Positions 17,840-26,080 of a DNA stretch of 52,404 nt are shown piece after piece. The notes beneath the pieces are model-generated. The model was not told where the DNA came from and did no database searches. It worked only from the letters and a program-made list of their open reading frames with translations. The position numbers and the translations under genes are program-made. Source of the stretch: BS750m-G62 sp964577175 (GTDB taxonomy: Bacteria > Planctomycetota > Phycisphaerae > FEN-1346); NCBI GenBank assembly GCA_964577175.1, contig CAZNYC010000010.1:1-52404 (forward strand), read 5' to 3'. Each line of letters opens with the position of its first letter. Position 1 is the stretch's first letter.

Positions 17840-17950
17840 TGTCATTCTGAGGAACCCGCAGGGCGACGAAGAATCTCGCCTTGGTCGTGACGACGTTGGC
17901 GTTCGCACGGCGAGATGCTTCGGCCCCGCGAGCGGGGCCTCAGCATGACA
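17840..17950. repeat. Dispersed repeat family A, copy 3
   Basis: TGTCATTCTGAGGAACCCGC at the left, CGGGGCCTCAGCATGACA at the right, with GAAGAATCTCGCC and an inverted GGCGAGATGCTTCGG inside. Confidence 0.88.
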
Positions 17951-17987
17951 ACACCCTCCCCAAGACCGCGTGCAGCAGAGAAACCCT

Positions 17988-18815
17988 ATGAGAGTGAAAG
18001 TCATCGCCTGCGACGTCCTGCGGCGGGAACTGTACCACGCCGCCGCCCGCGCCCGGCACGCGGCGGAGGTCACCCTCCTGCCCCAGGGCCTCCACGACAA
18101 CAGCGACACCTGCCGCCGGCGGCTCCAGGCCCAGGTCGACGCCGCCACGGCCGAGGAGTGCGGCGCCGTCGTCCTCGGTTACGGCCTGTGCAACAACAGC
18201 CTGGTCGGCGTCCGGGCGGGCGAGGTGCCGCTCGTCGTTCCCCGGGCCCACGACTGCATCACCCTGCTGCTCGGCTCGCGCGAGCGGTACCAGCGGCTGT
18301 TCGAGGAGGCGCCCGGCACGTACTGGTTCTCCAGCGGGTGGATCGAGCACCGCGACCGCACCGGCGAACCCATCGCCCCGCGCCCCAACAGCGGCCTCGG
18401 CCCCGATTACCGCGCCGACTGGGACGACCTCGTCGCCAAGTACGGCGAGGATAACGCCCGGTACCTCTCGGAGTTCATGGAGGGGTGGGAGGCCGCGTAC
18501 ACCCGCGGCGCCCTCATCCGGTTCCCGTTCGACCGGGGTCTGGACCTCGAGCGCCGCGTCCGCGCCCTCTGCGACGAGAAGGGCTGGCAGTACGTGGAAG
18601 TGGACGGGGACCTCGCGCTGCTGGAGGCCGGCCTGAACGCCCCGGACGACGGGTGGGACGATGAACGGTTCCTGACGGTCGCGCCGGGCGAGGCCCTCCG
18701 CGCCAGTTTCGACGAGACCATCCTGGCCGCCGAGGCCGCCCGCGGTCCGTGCCCCGCGTGCGCGCCGCCGCCCGAGGATGCGGCCGGTGCCGACGATTCG
18801 GAGGCCCACCGATGA
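17988..18815 (+). CDS. DUF1638 family protein
   Basis: 275 residues starting MRVKVIACDVLRRELYHAAA; the ATG at 17988 is chosen over an upstream in-frame start at 17970 because the conserved domain begins here. The domain contains LPQGLHDNSDTCRRRLQ, VLGYGLCNNSLVGV and RAHDCITLLLGSRERY, with conserved Cys and His residues suggesting metal or corrinoid-associated chemistry. DUF1638 proteins are often found near corrinoid methyltransferase genes in methylotrophic and acetogenic microbes; the function is not established. The C-terminus ends in a short CPAC-containing acidic tail. The stop overlaps the start of the methyltransferase gene (ATGA). Confidence 0.8.
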   Translation: MRVKVIACDVLRRELYHAAARARHAAEVTLLPQGLHDNSDTCRRRLQAQVDAATAEECGAVVLGYGLCNNSLVGVRAGEVPLVVPRAHDCITLLLGSRERYQRLFEEAPGTYWFSSGWIEHRDRTGEPIAPRPNSGLGPDYRADWDDLVAKYGEDNARYLSEFMEGWEAAYTRGALIRFPFDRGLDLERRVRALCDEKGWQYVEVDGDLALLEAGLNAPDDGWDDERFLTVAPGEALRASFDETILAAEAARGPCPACAPPPEDAAGADDSEAHR

Positions 18816-19522
18816 GCCAGGTTCTCGACGTCATCCGCATTATCGGCCTGCCGAAGGCCCTGCGCGTCAAACGCCGATACGACCGGGCCCTCGGGTACGT
18901 GCGCGGCTACGCCACGTGCTGCTGCCTGTGGGCGCTGCTGGAGACGGGCGTCCTGGACCGGCTGCTGGAGGCGGACGAGACGGGCTTCGACGCCCTCGCC
19001 GACGAGGCCGGCCTCGACCGACACGTCCTGGAGAGCATCTTCACGTACCTCGACGGCACGAGCCTCGTCCGGATGGAGGNNNNNNNNNNNNNNNNNNNNN
19101 NNNNNNNNNNNNNNNNNNNNNNNNNNNNNNNNNNNNNNNNNNNNNNNNNNNNNNNNNNNNNNNNNNNNNNNNNNNNNNNGGCCGTGGCCGAGGCGCACCC
19201 GGACGTCGACGCCGTCACGGCCGTCGATACGTATCACGAATACCTCGAACACGGTGAGGGGAAGGTCGTCGGCCTGCTGAAGGACCTGCGGGCCACCTTC
19301 CCGAACGCCCTGCTCTACGTGGGCGAGTTCTGCAAGCAGCCGCACGACCGGCTCCGCCGACGGCCCACCGCCTTCCTCGAACACCACCTGTACCACGACC
19401 TGACGAACCAGGTCATCACCGACGCCGCCGGCTGGCGCCGCATGTTCGCCGAAGCCGGGCTGGAGATCCTGGAGGAGAAGGTCTTCGACATCGTCGGGCA
19501 CGGGTACTTCGTTGTGAAGTAG
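18812..19522 (+). CDS. Methyltransferase-like protein, interrupted by an assembly gap
   Basis: The ATG at 18812 overlaps the DUF1638 stop. The N-terminal part (GYVRGYATCCCLWALLETGV, FDALADEAGLDRHVLESIF) looks like the winged-helix dimerisation domain of SAM-dependent O-methyltransferases. After 100 N, the C-terminal part has LRATFPNALLYVGEFCKQP and AGWRRMFAEAGLEILEE, typical of the end of a Rossmann methyltransferase. The SAM-binding glycine motif would fall in the gap and is not visible. The two halves happen to be in the same frame with 100 N, but true gap length is unknown, so integrity cannot be confirmed. Confidence 0.65.
   Translation: MSQVLDVIRIIGLPKALRVKRRYDRALGYVRGYATCCCLWALLETGVLDRLLEADETGFDALADEAGLDRHVLESIFTYLDGTSLVRMEXXXXXXXXXXXXXXXXXXXXXXXXXXXXXXXXXXAVAEAHPDVDAVTAVDTYHEYLEHGEGKVVGLLKDLRATFPNALLYVGEFCKQPHDRLRRRPTAFLEHHLYHDLTNQVITDAAGWRRMFAEAGLEILEEKVFDIVGHGYFVVK
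19080..19179. other. Scaffold gap (100 N)
   Basis: Exactly 100 N inside the methyltransferase gene, the usual placeholder for unknown length. The flanks do not share a visible overlap, so sequence is probably missing. Confidence 0.95.
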
Positions 19523-19538
19523 TCCGTCGAACCTTATC

Positions 19539-19655
19539 TGTCGTTCTGAGGCGCGGCGAAGTTCACCCGCCGCAGGCGGGCCGCGACGGAGAATCTCGAC
19601 GTGATGTCTTTCGCAAGGCGAGATTCTTCACTCGCTCCGATCGCTCAGAATGACA
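19539..19655. repeat. Dispersed repeat family A, copy 4 (variant)
   Basis: TGTCGTTCTGAGGCGCGGCG at the left and TCGCTCAGAATGACA at the right. It contains an extra small palindrome CACCCGCCGCAGGCGGG and the inverted pair GAGAATCTCG and GCGAGATTCTTC. More diverged than the other copies. Confidence 0.8.
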
Positions 19656-19726
19656 TCATTACATAAGCGCGGCAGCCAGGCAGAGCCGCCGCGCGTGAAT
19701 CCAGGACGTGCCGCCCCGAGGTCATC

Positions 19727-20827
19727 GTGCCCCACCCCCGCGTCACCCTCTACGCCACCGATTACGACGGCGCCGCCGAGGCCGTGGAGCGCGCCGTCGC
19801 CGCGCACGCGCCCCCGCTCGAAGGCAAGACCGTCCTCCTGAAACCGAACATCCTGGGCGCCATGGGCCCGGAGAAGCACGTCAACACGCACCCGGCGATC
19901 GTGCGGGCGGCGATCGAGGCCGTCGAGCGGCGCGGCCCGGCCCGCGTCATGGTCGGCGACAACTCCGGCATGCGGGCCTACGGCTCGAACGAGAAGACCG
20001 CCGAGGTCGCCGGCATCCGCCAGGTGGCCGGCGACCGGTACGTCAACCTCGGCGCCTCGCCGGTGAAAACGCCGGTCGACTCGGCGTTCGCCGAGCACCT
20101 GGCCGTCTCGCGCGAGGTCCTGGAGTGCGACGTCCTGGTGAGCCTGCCGAAGATGAAGACCCACGTCGCCACGGGCATCACGGGGGCGATCAAGAACACC
20201 TACGGGCACCTGGTGGGCGGCGAGAAGACCCGCCTGCACCGCGAGGCCCAGGGGGGGCTGCTCGCCTTCGCCCGGGCCGTGGTCGACGTGTACCAGGTCC
20301 GCCCGCCCGACCTCGTCGTCATGGACGCCGTGACGGCGATGGAGGGCCAGGGCCCGTCCGGCGGCCGGCCGAGGGACGTCGGCCGGGTCCTCGCTTCCAC
20401 CGACGCCGTCGCCCTCGACACCGTCATGGCCGCCATGATGGGCCTGGAGCCCCGCACCGTCCCGATGCTGAAAGAGGCGGAGGACCGCGGCCTGGGAACG
20501 GCCGACCTGGAGGAGATCGAGATCGACGGCCCGCTGGAGGTGGTGCCGGACTTCAAGACCCCCGGCCTCGGCCAGGGGCTGGGCACGTGGATCAGCCGCC
20601 TGGCCACCTACGTGTTCGTCACGCGACCGGAGGTCCGCCACGACCGGTGCGTGACGTGCGGCTCGTGCGCCCAGGCGTGTCCGGTGGAGGCGATCGCGAT
20701 GACCGACGACGGGCCGGTCATCGATTACGCCAGGTGCATCCGGTGCTTCTGCTGTCACGAGATGTGTCGATACGGCGCGATGGACCTGTCGCGGCGGATG
20801 CGGCTGCTCCAGGGGCGGTGGCGGTAA
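19727..20827 (+). CDS. DUF362 protein with C-terminal two-cluster ferredoxin domain
   Basis: 366 residues starting at GTG 19727. The DUF362 part shows VLLKPNILGAMGPEKHVNTH (about 37-56), VMVGDNSGMRAYGS, LVSLPKMKTHVATGITGAIK and a late VVMDAVTAMEGQGPSGG. The C-terminal 60 residues carry two 4Fe-4S motifs, CVTCGSCAQACP and CIRCFCCHEMCRYGAM. DUF362-ferredoxin proteins are thought to be iron-sulfur oxidoreductase or assembly components; the exact role is unknown. Together with the DUF1638 and methyltransferase genes it may belong to a one-carbon or corrinoid process; this is inference. Repeat A copy 4 separates it from the methyltransferase. Confidence 0.85.
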   Translation: MPHPRVTLYATDYDGAAEAVERAVAAHAPPLEGKTVLLKPNILGAMGPEKHVNTHPAIVRAAIEAVERRGPARVMVGDNSGMRAYGSNEKTAEVAGIRQVAGDRYVNLGASPVKTPVDSAFAEHLAVSREVLECDVLVSLPKMKTHVATGITGAIKNTYGHLVGGEKTRLHREAQGGLLAFARAVVDVYQVRPPDLVVMDAVTAMEGQGPSGGRPRDVGRVLASTDAVALDTVMAAMMGLEPRTVPMLKEAEDRGLGTADLEEIEIDGPLEVVPDFKTPGLGQGLGTWISRLATYVFVTRPEVRHDRCVTCGSCAQACPVEAIAMTDDGPVIDYARCIRCFCCHEMCRYGAMDLSRRMRLLQGRWR

Positions 20828-20838
20828 ACCTGCACGTA

Positions 20839-20913
20839 GCGCGGCGGGTCTCCGCACCCGCCGCGCAGCCCAAAACCGGTTATCCGCGCGGTGGGTACGG
20901 AGACCCACCGCGC
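20839..20913. repeat. Dispersed repeat family B, tandem pair
   Basis: GCGCGGCGGGTCTCCGCACC unit and GCGCGGTGGGTACGGAGACC unit about 20 bases apart, between the convergent DUF362 and prepilin genes. Confidence 0.8.
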
Positions 20914-20931
20914 TCACTTGCTTGGCGCGCA

Positions 20932-20972
20932 TAAAAGTCGGGCGGTCCCGACCGCGTGGCCGGGACCGCCCG
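20932..20972 (-). terminator. Rho-independent terminator after the prepilin gene
   Basis: Perfect 12-bp stem CGGGCGGTCCCG (20939-20950) with CGGGACCGCCCG (20961-20972) and a 10-base loop. On the minus strand it is followed by CTTTTAT. It lies 26 bases beyond the prepilin stop. Confidence 0.85.
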
Positions 20973-20998
20973 TGGGGGGTCTGCCGTCTCAGGCCTCG

Positions 20999-21973
20999 TT
21001 ACGGCACCAGGAAGGAATCGCGGATCTCACCGGCGGGCAGTTCTTCCGTCCCGTTGTAGGAATCCGAATCGAGTTCCTGGATGTCCGACCACCGGCTGGG
21101 GTTGATGGCATCGCTCTGCTGCCCCTCCGGCAGTTTCGTCCAGATGTTATCGTACCCCGGGCCGCAGTACGGGTGGACTTCGAACGCCACGTGGCCGTCC
21201 AGGTACAACACGTTCTGGCCCTGGAAGTTGTGGTTCGGGCTGTTGAGCATCCAGGCGTCGGTGATGCCGCTCTCGCCGAGTTCATCGTTCCACTTCTCGG
21301 TGATTTCCGATTCCTCGAAATCGACGTTCCGATCGAGTTGGCGGTCCGTCGGGCCGTCGGTGTCCCGCGACCGGGACGAGCCGCTGTCGCCGTAGTAGTC
21401 GCCCCGCTGGGGATTGGCGTCGGCGGCGACGGCGAGCAGGCTGGGCTGCTCGGCGCCCGTCTGCGTCAGCGTGTAGGCGCCCAGGACGTTCTGGTACGAG
21501 TAACTGCAGTAGAGTTCGTTCCGGAAGTCCTTGACGTCGTCGAAGTTCGTGACCCGGTCGTCGATCATGTGATTCGTCGACGGGCACACGAACATGCCGA
21601 CCGAGGCGCCGGCGCTCGTGATGAGTTTCCAGAGGTTCGCCGTGTTCGAGTTCACGTCGTCGCCCGTGTCGTCGGGGACGGTATCGTCGGCCTGATCCTT
21701 ATCGCCGGGGCTGTCGTGCTCGTAGTAGTCGGTCCGGTTGCTGCCGACCTTGTCCCAACTGTCCGACGAGCCCATGACGTCCGGCCACGCCTGACGGTGC
21801 GACGACGCCCAGTTCTGGCACGCCGTCCCGATCTGCTTCAGGTTGTTCTTGCACGCGGCGCGGTTGGCTTCTTCCAGCGCGCCGTAAATGGCCGGCAGCA
21901 GCAGGCCGGCCAAGAGGCCGATGATCGTAATGACCACCAGCAACTCCACCAGGGTGAATCCTTGCCGTTTCAT
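20999..21973 (-). CDS. Type II secretion/type IV pilin-like prepilin, planctomycete type
   Basis: 324 residues with the class III signal MKRQGFTLVELLVVITIIGL; prepilin peptidase would cut between Gly5 and Phe6 and methylate Phe. The hydrophobic helix is followed by a large acidic globular domain. Near the C-terminus NHNFQGQNVLYLDGHV resembles the H-X9-DG motif of planctomycete DUF1559-like proteins, here with ten residues between His and Asp-Gly. Only two Cys pairs are visible in the globular part. A strong GGAGGA site (complement of 21979-21985) fixes the start. Single gene with its own promoter (22158-22186) and terminator. Many paralogues per genome are usual in this phylum, so the specific role is not deducible. 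Confidence 0.9.
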   Translation of the reverse strand: MKRQGFTLVELLVVITIIGLLAGLLLPAIYGALEEANRAACKNNLKQIGTACQNWASSHRQAWPDVMGSSDSWDKVGSNRTDYYEHDSPGDKDQADDTVPDDTGDDVNSNTANLWKLITSAGASVGMFVCPSTNHMIDDRVTNFDDVKDFRNELYCSYSYQNVLGAYTLTQTGAEQPSLLAVAADANPQRGDYYGDSGSSRSRDTDGPTDRQLDRNVDFEESEITEKWNDELGESGITDAWMLNSPNHNFQGQNVLYLDGHVAFEVHPYCGPGYDNIWTKLPEGQQSDAINPSRWSDIQELDSDSYNGTEELPAGEIRDSFLVP

Positions 21974-22157
21974 CGTTCATCCTCCGATTGGCGGCGCCTT
22001 GCGGCACCAAAACAGGAATAAAGCATGAATGATAATGCCGTGTAAGACTCAGGTACAGCACGTTCGGTTCGGTTCGTGTCGGGCGCCTCCTTTCCACCCC
22101 CCGAAAGAGCCTTCATAAGCGACGTTTCTGCCACGTGCGGGCAGACCCACCACTATC

Positions 22158-22186
22158 ATTATGGCCCATTGGAGCGGGGCTGTCAA
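22158..22186 (-). promoter_or_regulatory. Sigma-70 promoter for the prepilin gene
   Basis: On the minus strand TTGACA (22186-22181), 17 bases, CATAAT (22163-22158). Transcription would start near 22151, leaving an untranslated leader of about 178 bases before the ATG at 21973. No structure was recognised in the leader. Confidence 0.7.
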
Positions 22187-22346
22187 CGGAAACGCGGCGG
22201 ATTCTCGGGGTCCCCATCCCCCCGGTTCGCCAAAACCCTTGCCCACGCATGCCCGGGGCTGATACCCTCGTCTGGGGCGATACCCGAATGGCCGTTTTCC
22301 GGCGGTTTCCGACCGCCGGACCGTCCGAAAAACGAAAGGATACCCC

Positions 22347-23786
22347 GTGACCGACCCCCTCTCCAACGCCGACGCCATCCGCGAGCGGGTGGCCGACGCC
22401 GGCCAGGACCACGTCTTCCGCTTCTGGGACGACCTCTCCGACGACGGCCGGCGCCGGCTCCTTTCGCAACTGGCGGACATCGACTTCGAGCAGTTGCGGG
22501 GCCTGGTCGAGACGCACGTGCACCACCCCACGCCGCCCGGTCTGCCGGCCGACATGGAGCCCGCCCCGTACGTCCCCCTGCCCGAAACCGACGACCAGCG
22601 CGAGCAGCGCCGCCGCATGCACGACCGCGGCGCCCAACTCCTGTCCGACGGCAAGGTGGCGGCCTTCACCGTGGCGGGCGGCCAGGGAACCCGCCTCGGC
22701 TACGACGGGCCGAAGGGCGCCTTCCCCATCGGGCCGGTCTCCGGCCGTCCGCTGTTCCAGGTCTTTGCCGAGGGCCTCCGGGCCGCCCGCGAGGCCGCCG
22801 GCGCCGCCATCCCGTGGTACGTCATGACGAGCGAGGCGAACGACGAGGCCACCCGCGCCTTCTTCGCCGACCACGACCGCTTCGGCCTGCCGGAGGAGGA
22901 CGTGCGCTTTTTCCGCCAGGGCATGATGCCGGCGGTGGATTTCGACGGGCGGCTCATCCTCCAGGCGCCGGACCGCATCGCCCGCAGCCCGGACGGGCAC
23001 GGCGGGTCGCTCCTTGCCCTCTCCCGCAGCGGCATGCTGGCGAACATGGCCGACCGCGGCATCGACCATATCAGTTATTTCCAGGTGGACAATCCCCTCG
23101 TCCCGCCGGTGGACCCGGTCTTCCTGGGCACCCACGTCGAGCGGGAGAGCGAGATGTCGAGCAAGATGGCCCGCAAACGCGATCCCGGCGAGAAACTCGG
23201 TGTCTTCTGCGCCTGCGGCGACAGCCTCCGCGTCGTCGAGTACAGCGACCTGCCCGACCACCTGGCCGAGGCCCGCGACGACGACGGCCGACTCCGCTTC
23301 CAGGCCGGCAGCATCGCCATCCACGCCATCGCCCGGACGTTCGTCGAGCGCCTGGCCGCCGGGCGCACCTTCGGCCTGCCCTTCCACCGGGCCGAGAAGA
23401 AGATTCCCTGCTGCGACGACGACGGCAACACGGTGACCCCCGAGGAGCCGAACGGCGTGAAGTTCGAGATGTTCGTCTTCGACGCCCTGCCGATGGCCGG
23501 GAATCCGATCGTCCTGGAGATCGACCGCTCCCGCGAGTTCAGCCCCGTCAAGAACGCCGAGGGCCAGGACAGCCCCGCCACCGCCCGCCGCGACATGGTC
23601 CGTCTGGCCGCACGCATGCTGGACGAGGCCGGCGTCGACGTGCCCCGCGACGACGACGGCGAGCCGGCGGTGCAGGTCGAGATCAGCCCCCTGGCGGCCC
23701 GGACCGTGGGTGAATTGAAATCCGTGTGCGAGGACCGCGGCATCTCGGAGATTACGGAGGACACCTACATCGGGCCGGAGGACTAG
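22347..23786 (+). CDS. UDP-N-acetylglucosamine/UDP-sugar pyrophosphorylase, eukaryote-like
   Basis: 479 residues. Makes UDP-sugar from UTP and a sugar-1-phosphate. The nucleotide-binding motif VAGGQGTRLGYDGPKG lies at about 109-124; further blocks are YVMTSEANDEATRAFF, FFRQGMMPAVDFDG, YFQVDNPLVPPVDP and KKIPCCDDDGN. This is the architecture of the eukaryotic UAP1/UGP family; it differs from bacterial GlmU and GalU. It could feed UDP-GlcNAc to the peptidoglycan genes downstream, but UDP-glucose or UDP-GalNAc cannot be excluded. Start GTG at 22347 with AAAGGA eight bases upstream. Confidence 0.88.
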   Translation: MTDPLSNADAIRERVADAGQDHVFRFWDDLSDDGRRRLLSQLADIDFEQLRGLVETHVHHPTPPGLPADMEPAPYVPLPETDDQREQRRRMHDRGAQLLSDGKVAAFTVAGGQGTRLGYDGPKGAFPIGPVSGRPLFQVFAEGLRAAREAAGAAIPWYVMTSEANDEATRAFFADHDRFGLPEEDVRFFRQGMMPAVDFDGRLILQAPDRIARSPDGHGGSLLALSRSGMLANMADRGIDHISYFQVDNPLVPPVDPVFLGTHVERESEMSSKMARKRDPGEKLGVFCACGDSLRVVEYSDLPDHLAEARDDDGRLRFQAGSIAIHAIARTFVERLAAGRTFGLPFHRAEKKIPCCDDDGNTVTPEEPNGVKFEMFVFDALPMAGNPIVLEIDRSREFSPVKNAEGQDSPATARRDMVRLAARMLDEAGVDVPRDDDGEPAVQVEISPLAARTVGELKSVCEDRGISEITEDTYIGPED

Positions 23787-23798
23787 GCCAAAGTACGT

Positions 23799-23850
23799 GC
23801 GCGGCGGGTCTCCGCACCCGCCGCGCCGCACGCGCGAAGCCTTTTCGCGC
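23799..23850. repeat. Family B unit plus adjacent hairpin between convergent genes
   Basis: 23799-23826 is a single B unit with a 10-bp perfect stem (GCGCGGCGGG with CCCGCCGCGC). A second hairpin (GCGCGAA 23832-23838 with TTCGCGC 23844-23850) abuts the queA stop. Neither is followed by a T run, so termination activity on either strand is uncertain. Confidence 0.6.
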
Positions 23851-24969
23851 TCACCCGATCAACATCGCGTCCCCATAACTGTAAAAGCGATATCCCGCCC
23901 GCACGGCCTCGCGGTAGGCCGCCAGCACCCGCTCCCGGCCCGCGAAGGCCGACACCATCATCAGCAGCGTCGTCCGCGGCAGGTGGAAGTTCGTGACCAT
24001 CGCCCCGGCCACCCGGAAGTCGTGCGGCGGGTAGATGAAGAGGTCCGTCCACGCCCGCCCCGGCCGCACCGTACCGTCCGGTTCGGCGGCGGACTCGAGC
24101 GTCCGGACGGTCGTCGTGCCGACGGCCACGACCCGCCGCCCCGCCCCGCGGGCCCGGTGGACCGCCTCGGCGGCCGCCGCCGAAATCTCGAACCACTCCG
24201 CGTGCATGCAATGGTCCCCCGCCCGCGCCGCCCGCACCGGTTGGAACGTGCCCAGCCCCACGTGCAGCGTGACGGCCGTCCGTTCGATGCCCCGGCCCTC
24301 CAGCCGCGCCAGCACGCGGTCCGTAAAATGGAGGCCGGCCGTCGGCGCCGCGACGGCCCCCGCCTGCCGCGCGTACACCGTCTGGTAATCCGCCCGGTCG
24401 GTGGCGGTGCGCGGGTCGGCGCGGTCGCGGCGGATGTACGGCGGCAGGGGCGGCCGGCCCGCCGCCTCCAGCAGCGCGAGCGCCTCGACCGGGTCCGTCG
24501 GCCGGACCGTCCACGCGCCGCCGTCCCCTCGCGCCTCCAGCCGGATGGAGGCGTGCGGCCGGTCGGCGGCGTCGACGACGGCGAGCGTCTCGCCCTGGCG
24601 CAGGCGCCCGCGGCCGGAGAGCAGCACCTCCCACGCCCCGTCCTCGCGCGCCCGCAGGAAGCAGCCGTCGATGCGGCCGCCCGTCTCGCGGCGGGCCGTC
24701 AGCGCCGCCGGGATGACCCGCGTGTCGTTCAGCACCACGAGGTCGTCCGGGCAGAGCAGGTCCGGCAGGTCGCGGAACCGGTGGTGCGACACCGCGCCGG
24801 TGGCCCGGTCGAGGGCCATGAGGCGGGAGGCGTCGCGCGGCCGGGCGGGGGCCTGGGCGATGCGCTCGGGCGGCAGGTCGTACTCGAAGTCCGCCACGGG
24901 CGGGCCGGCGTCTGCGCCGCGCTCCCCGGCCGGTCGCTTCGGCGTCCGAGATGGTTCGTGCTCGCCCAT
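23851..24969 (-). CDS. queA: S-adenosylmethionine:tRNA ribosyltransferase-isomerase
   Basis: 372 residues. Transfers the ribosyl part of SAM to 7-aminomethyl-7-deazaguanine in tRNA, a late step of queuosine synthesis. Family blocks: FEYDLPPERIAQAPARPRDA, VVLNDTRVIPA, YARQAGAVAAPTAGLHFT, LHVGLGTFQPVRA, VGTTTVRTLES, TNFHLPRTTLLMMVSAFAG and RFYSYGDAMLI. The start is ATG 24969; the frame stays open far upstream, but that stretch is antisense to the acyltransferase. There is no Shine-Dalgarno sequence, and a TACAAT box ends seven bases before the ATG, pointing to leaderless mRNA. The N-terminus carries about 26 extra residues before the conserved FEYDLP. Confidence 0.95.
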   Translation of the reverse strand: MGEHEPSRTPKRPAGERGADAGPPVADFEYDLPPERIAQAPARPRDASRLMALDRATGAVSHHRFRDLPDLLCPDDLVVLNDTRVIPAALTARRETGGRIDGCFLRAREDGAWEVLLSGRGRLRQGETLAVVDAADRPHASIRLEARGDGGAWTVRPTDPVEALALLEAAGRPPLPPYIRRDRADPRTATDRADYQTVYARQAGAVAAPTAGLHFTDRVLARLEGRGIERTAVTLHVGLGTFQPVRAARAGDHCMHAEWFEISAAAAEAVHRARGAGRRVVAVGTTTVRTLESAAEPDGTVRPGRAWTDLFIYPPHDFRVAGAMVTNFHLPRTTLLMMVSAFAGRERVLAAYREAVRAGYRFYSYGDAMLIG

Positions 24970-24976
24970 GCGGAGG

Positions 24977-25005
24977 ATTGTAGGCGCTGCCCGTGAAGGT
25001 TCCAG
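24977..25005 (-). promoter_or_regulatory. Probable leaderless promoter of queA
   Basis: TACAAT on the minus strand (24982-24977) ends seven bases before the ATG at 24969. The -35 region CTGGAA (25005-25000) is weak at 17-base spacing. Transcription would begin at or next to the start codon. Confidence 0.45.
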
Positions 25006-25054
25006 GGGTCTTTTCTGGAGCCGCGTGCCGGACACACCCGCGCAGGCACGCCAC

Positions 25055-25083
25055 TTGACCCGCCGCTCGCCGCCGTCTACAAT
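25055..25083 (+). promoter_or_regulatory. Sigma-70 promoter for the LpxL-like gene
   Basis: TTGACC (25055-25060), 17-base spacer, TACAAT (25078-25083), about 40 bases upstream of the ATG at 25123. Confidence 0.7.
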
Positions 25084-25122
25084 CGCGGCCGCACGCCCGA
25101 CCGACGCCCGGACGGAAACCGC

Positions 25123-26076
25123 ATGGCCCACTGGCGCAAGCGCGCAGTCTGGTACCTCCAGTACGCCGCCCTCCGGCTGGTGGAAACGGCGGTCCAGTGT
25201 TTCCCGATCAACGCGAACCTGGCCACCGCCCGCCTCGCCGGCGACCTGCTGTACCGGCTGGACGCCCGTCACCGGCGCCGGGCAATCAAGAACCTGAAGG
25301 CGAGTTTCCCCGGCCTCTCCGACGCCGCCGCCCGGCGCCTGGCGCGCCGCTCGTGCCGGCACCTCGTCATGGTGGGCGTCGAGGTCCTCTGCATGCCGCG
25401 CCTCATGCATTTCAATTCGTTCTTCCGGTACGCCGACATCAGCGGGTGCCTGGAGTCGCTGCCGTACGTCGCGGGCGAGAAGCCGTGCCTGCTCATCTCC
25501 GGGCACTTCGGCAACTGGGAGATGGTCGGCTACGCCCTGGCGGCCCTGGGCCTGCCGCCCACGTCCGTCGCCCGGCCGCTGGACAACCCGTATCTGAACG
25601 AATACATCCAGGCGCTGCGGGCCCGGACGGGCCAGAGAATCCTCATGAAGTTCGGCGTCACGGAGGAGGCGATGGCCGAACTCGACGCCGGCCGGAACCT
25701 CGGCTTCATCGCCGACCAGGACGCCGGCCGCCGCGGCTTCTTCGTCGACTTCTTCGGCCGCAAGGCCTCCGCCTACAAGAGCATCGCGTACCTGGCGATG
25801 GAGCGGAACCTGCCCATCCTCGTCGGCGGGGCCTGCCGCCTGGGCGACCGCTTCCGCTACCGCCTCGTCATGACCGGGACCGTCCACCCCGAGGACTACC
25901 CGCAGGGGTTGGACGGGGCGCAGGCCATCACGCAGGCGTACACGGCGGCCATCGAGCGGCTGGTGCGCGTGGCGCCCGACCAATATCTATGGGTCCATCG
26001 CCGGTGGAAGACGCGCCCGCCGGAGGAGCGCAAGCGCCGCCGCGCCATGGGCCTGCCTGAAAAGGACAAGGAGTGA
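25123..26076 (+). CDS. Lauroyl/myristoyl (LpxL/HtrB-like) acyltransferase
   Basis: 317 residues of the lysophospholipid/lipid A acyltransferase family. The catalytic HX4E motif is HFGNWE in LISGHFGNWEMVGYALAA. Further family blocks are VARPLDNPYLNEYI, GFIADQDAGRRGFFVDFFGR and YLWVHRRWKTRP. A hydrophobic N-terminal segment (VWYLQYAALRLVETAV) suggests membrane attachment. In lipid A makers it adds secondary acyl chains from acyl-ACP. No lpxA-D genes are in the window, so the acceptor is unknown. The stop is five bases before the lyase start, so both are probably on one transcript. Confidence 0.88.
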   Translation: MAHWRKRAVWYLQYAALRLVETAVQCFPINANLATARLAGDLLYRLDARHRRRAIKNLKASFPGLSDAAARRLARRSCRHLVMVGVEVLCMPRLMHFNSFFRYADISGCLESLPYVAGEKPCLLISGHFGNWEMVGYALAALGLPPTSVARPLDNPYLNEYIQALRARTGQRILMKFGVTEEAMAELDAGRNLGFIADQDAGRRGFFVDFFGRKASAYKSIAYLAMERNLPILVGGACRLGDRFRYRLVMTGTVHPEDYPQGLDGAQAITQAYTAAIERLVRVAPDQYLWVHRRWKTRPPEERKRRRAMGLPEKDKE

Positions 26077-26080
26077 ACCG

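Noticed and set aside
24970..25983. 338-codon N-terminal extension of queA
   Set aside because: It is antisense to the LpxL-like gene and not similar to any QueA; the family N-terminus starts just after 24969.
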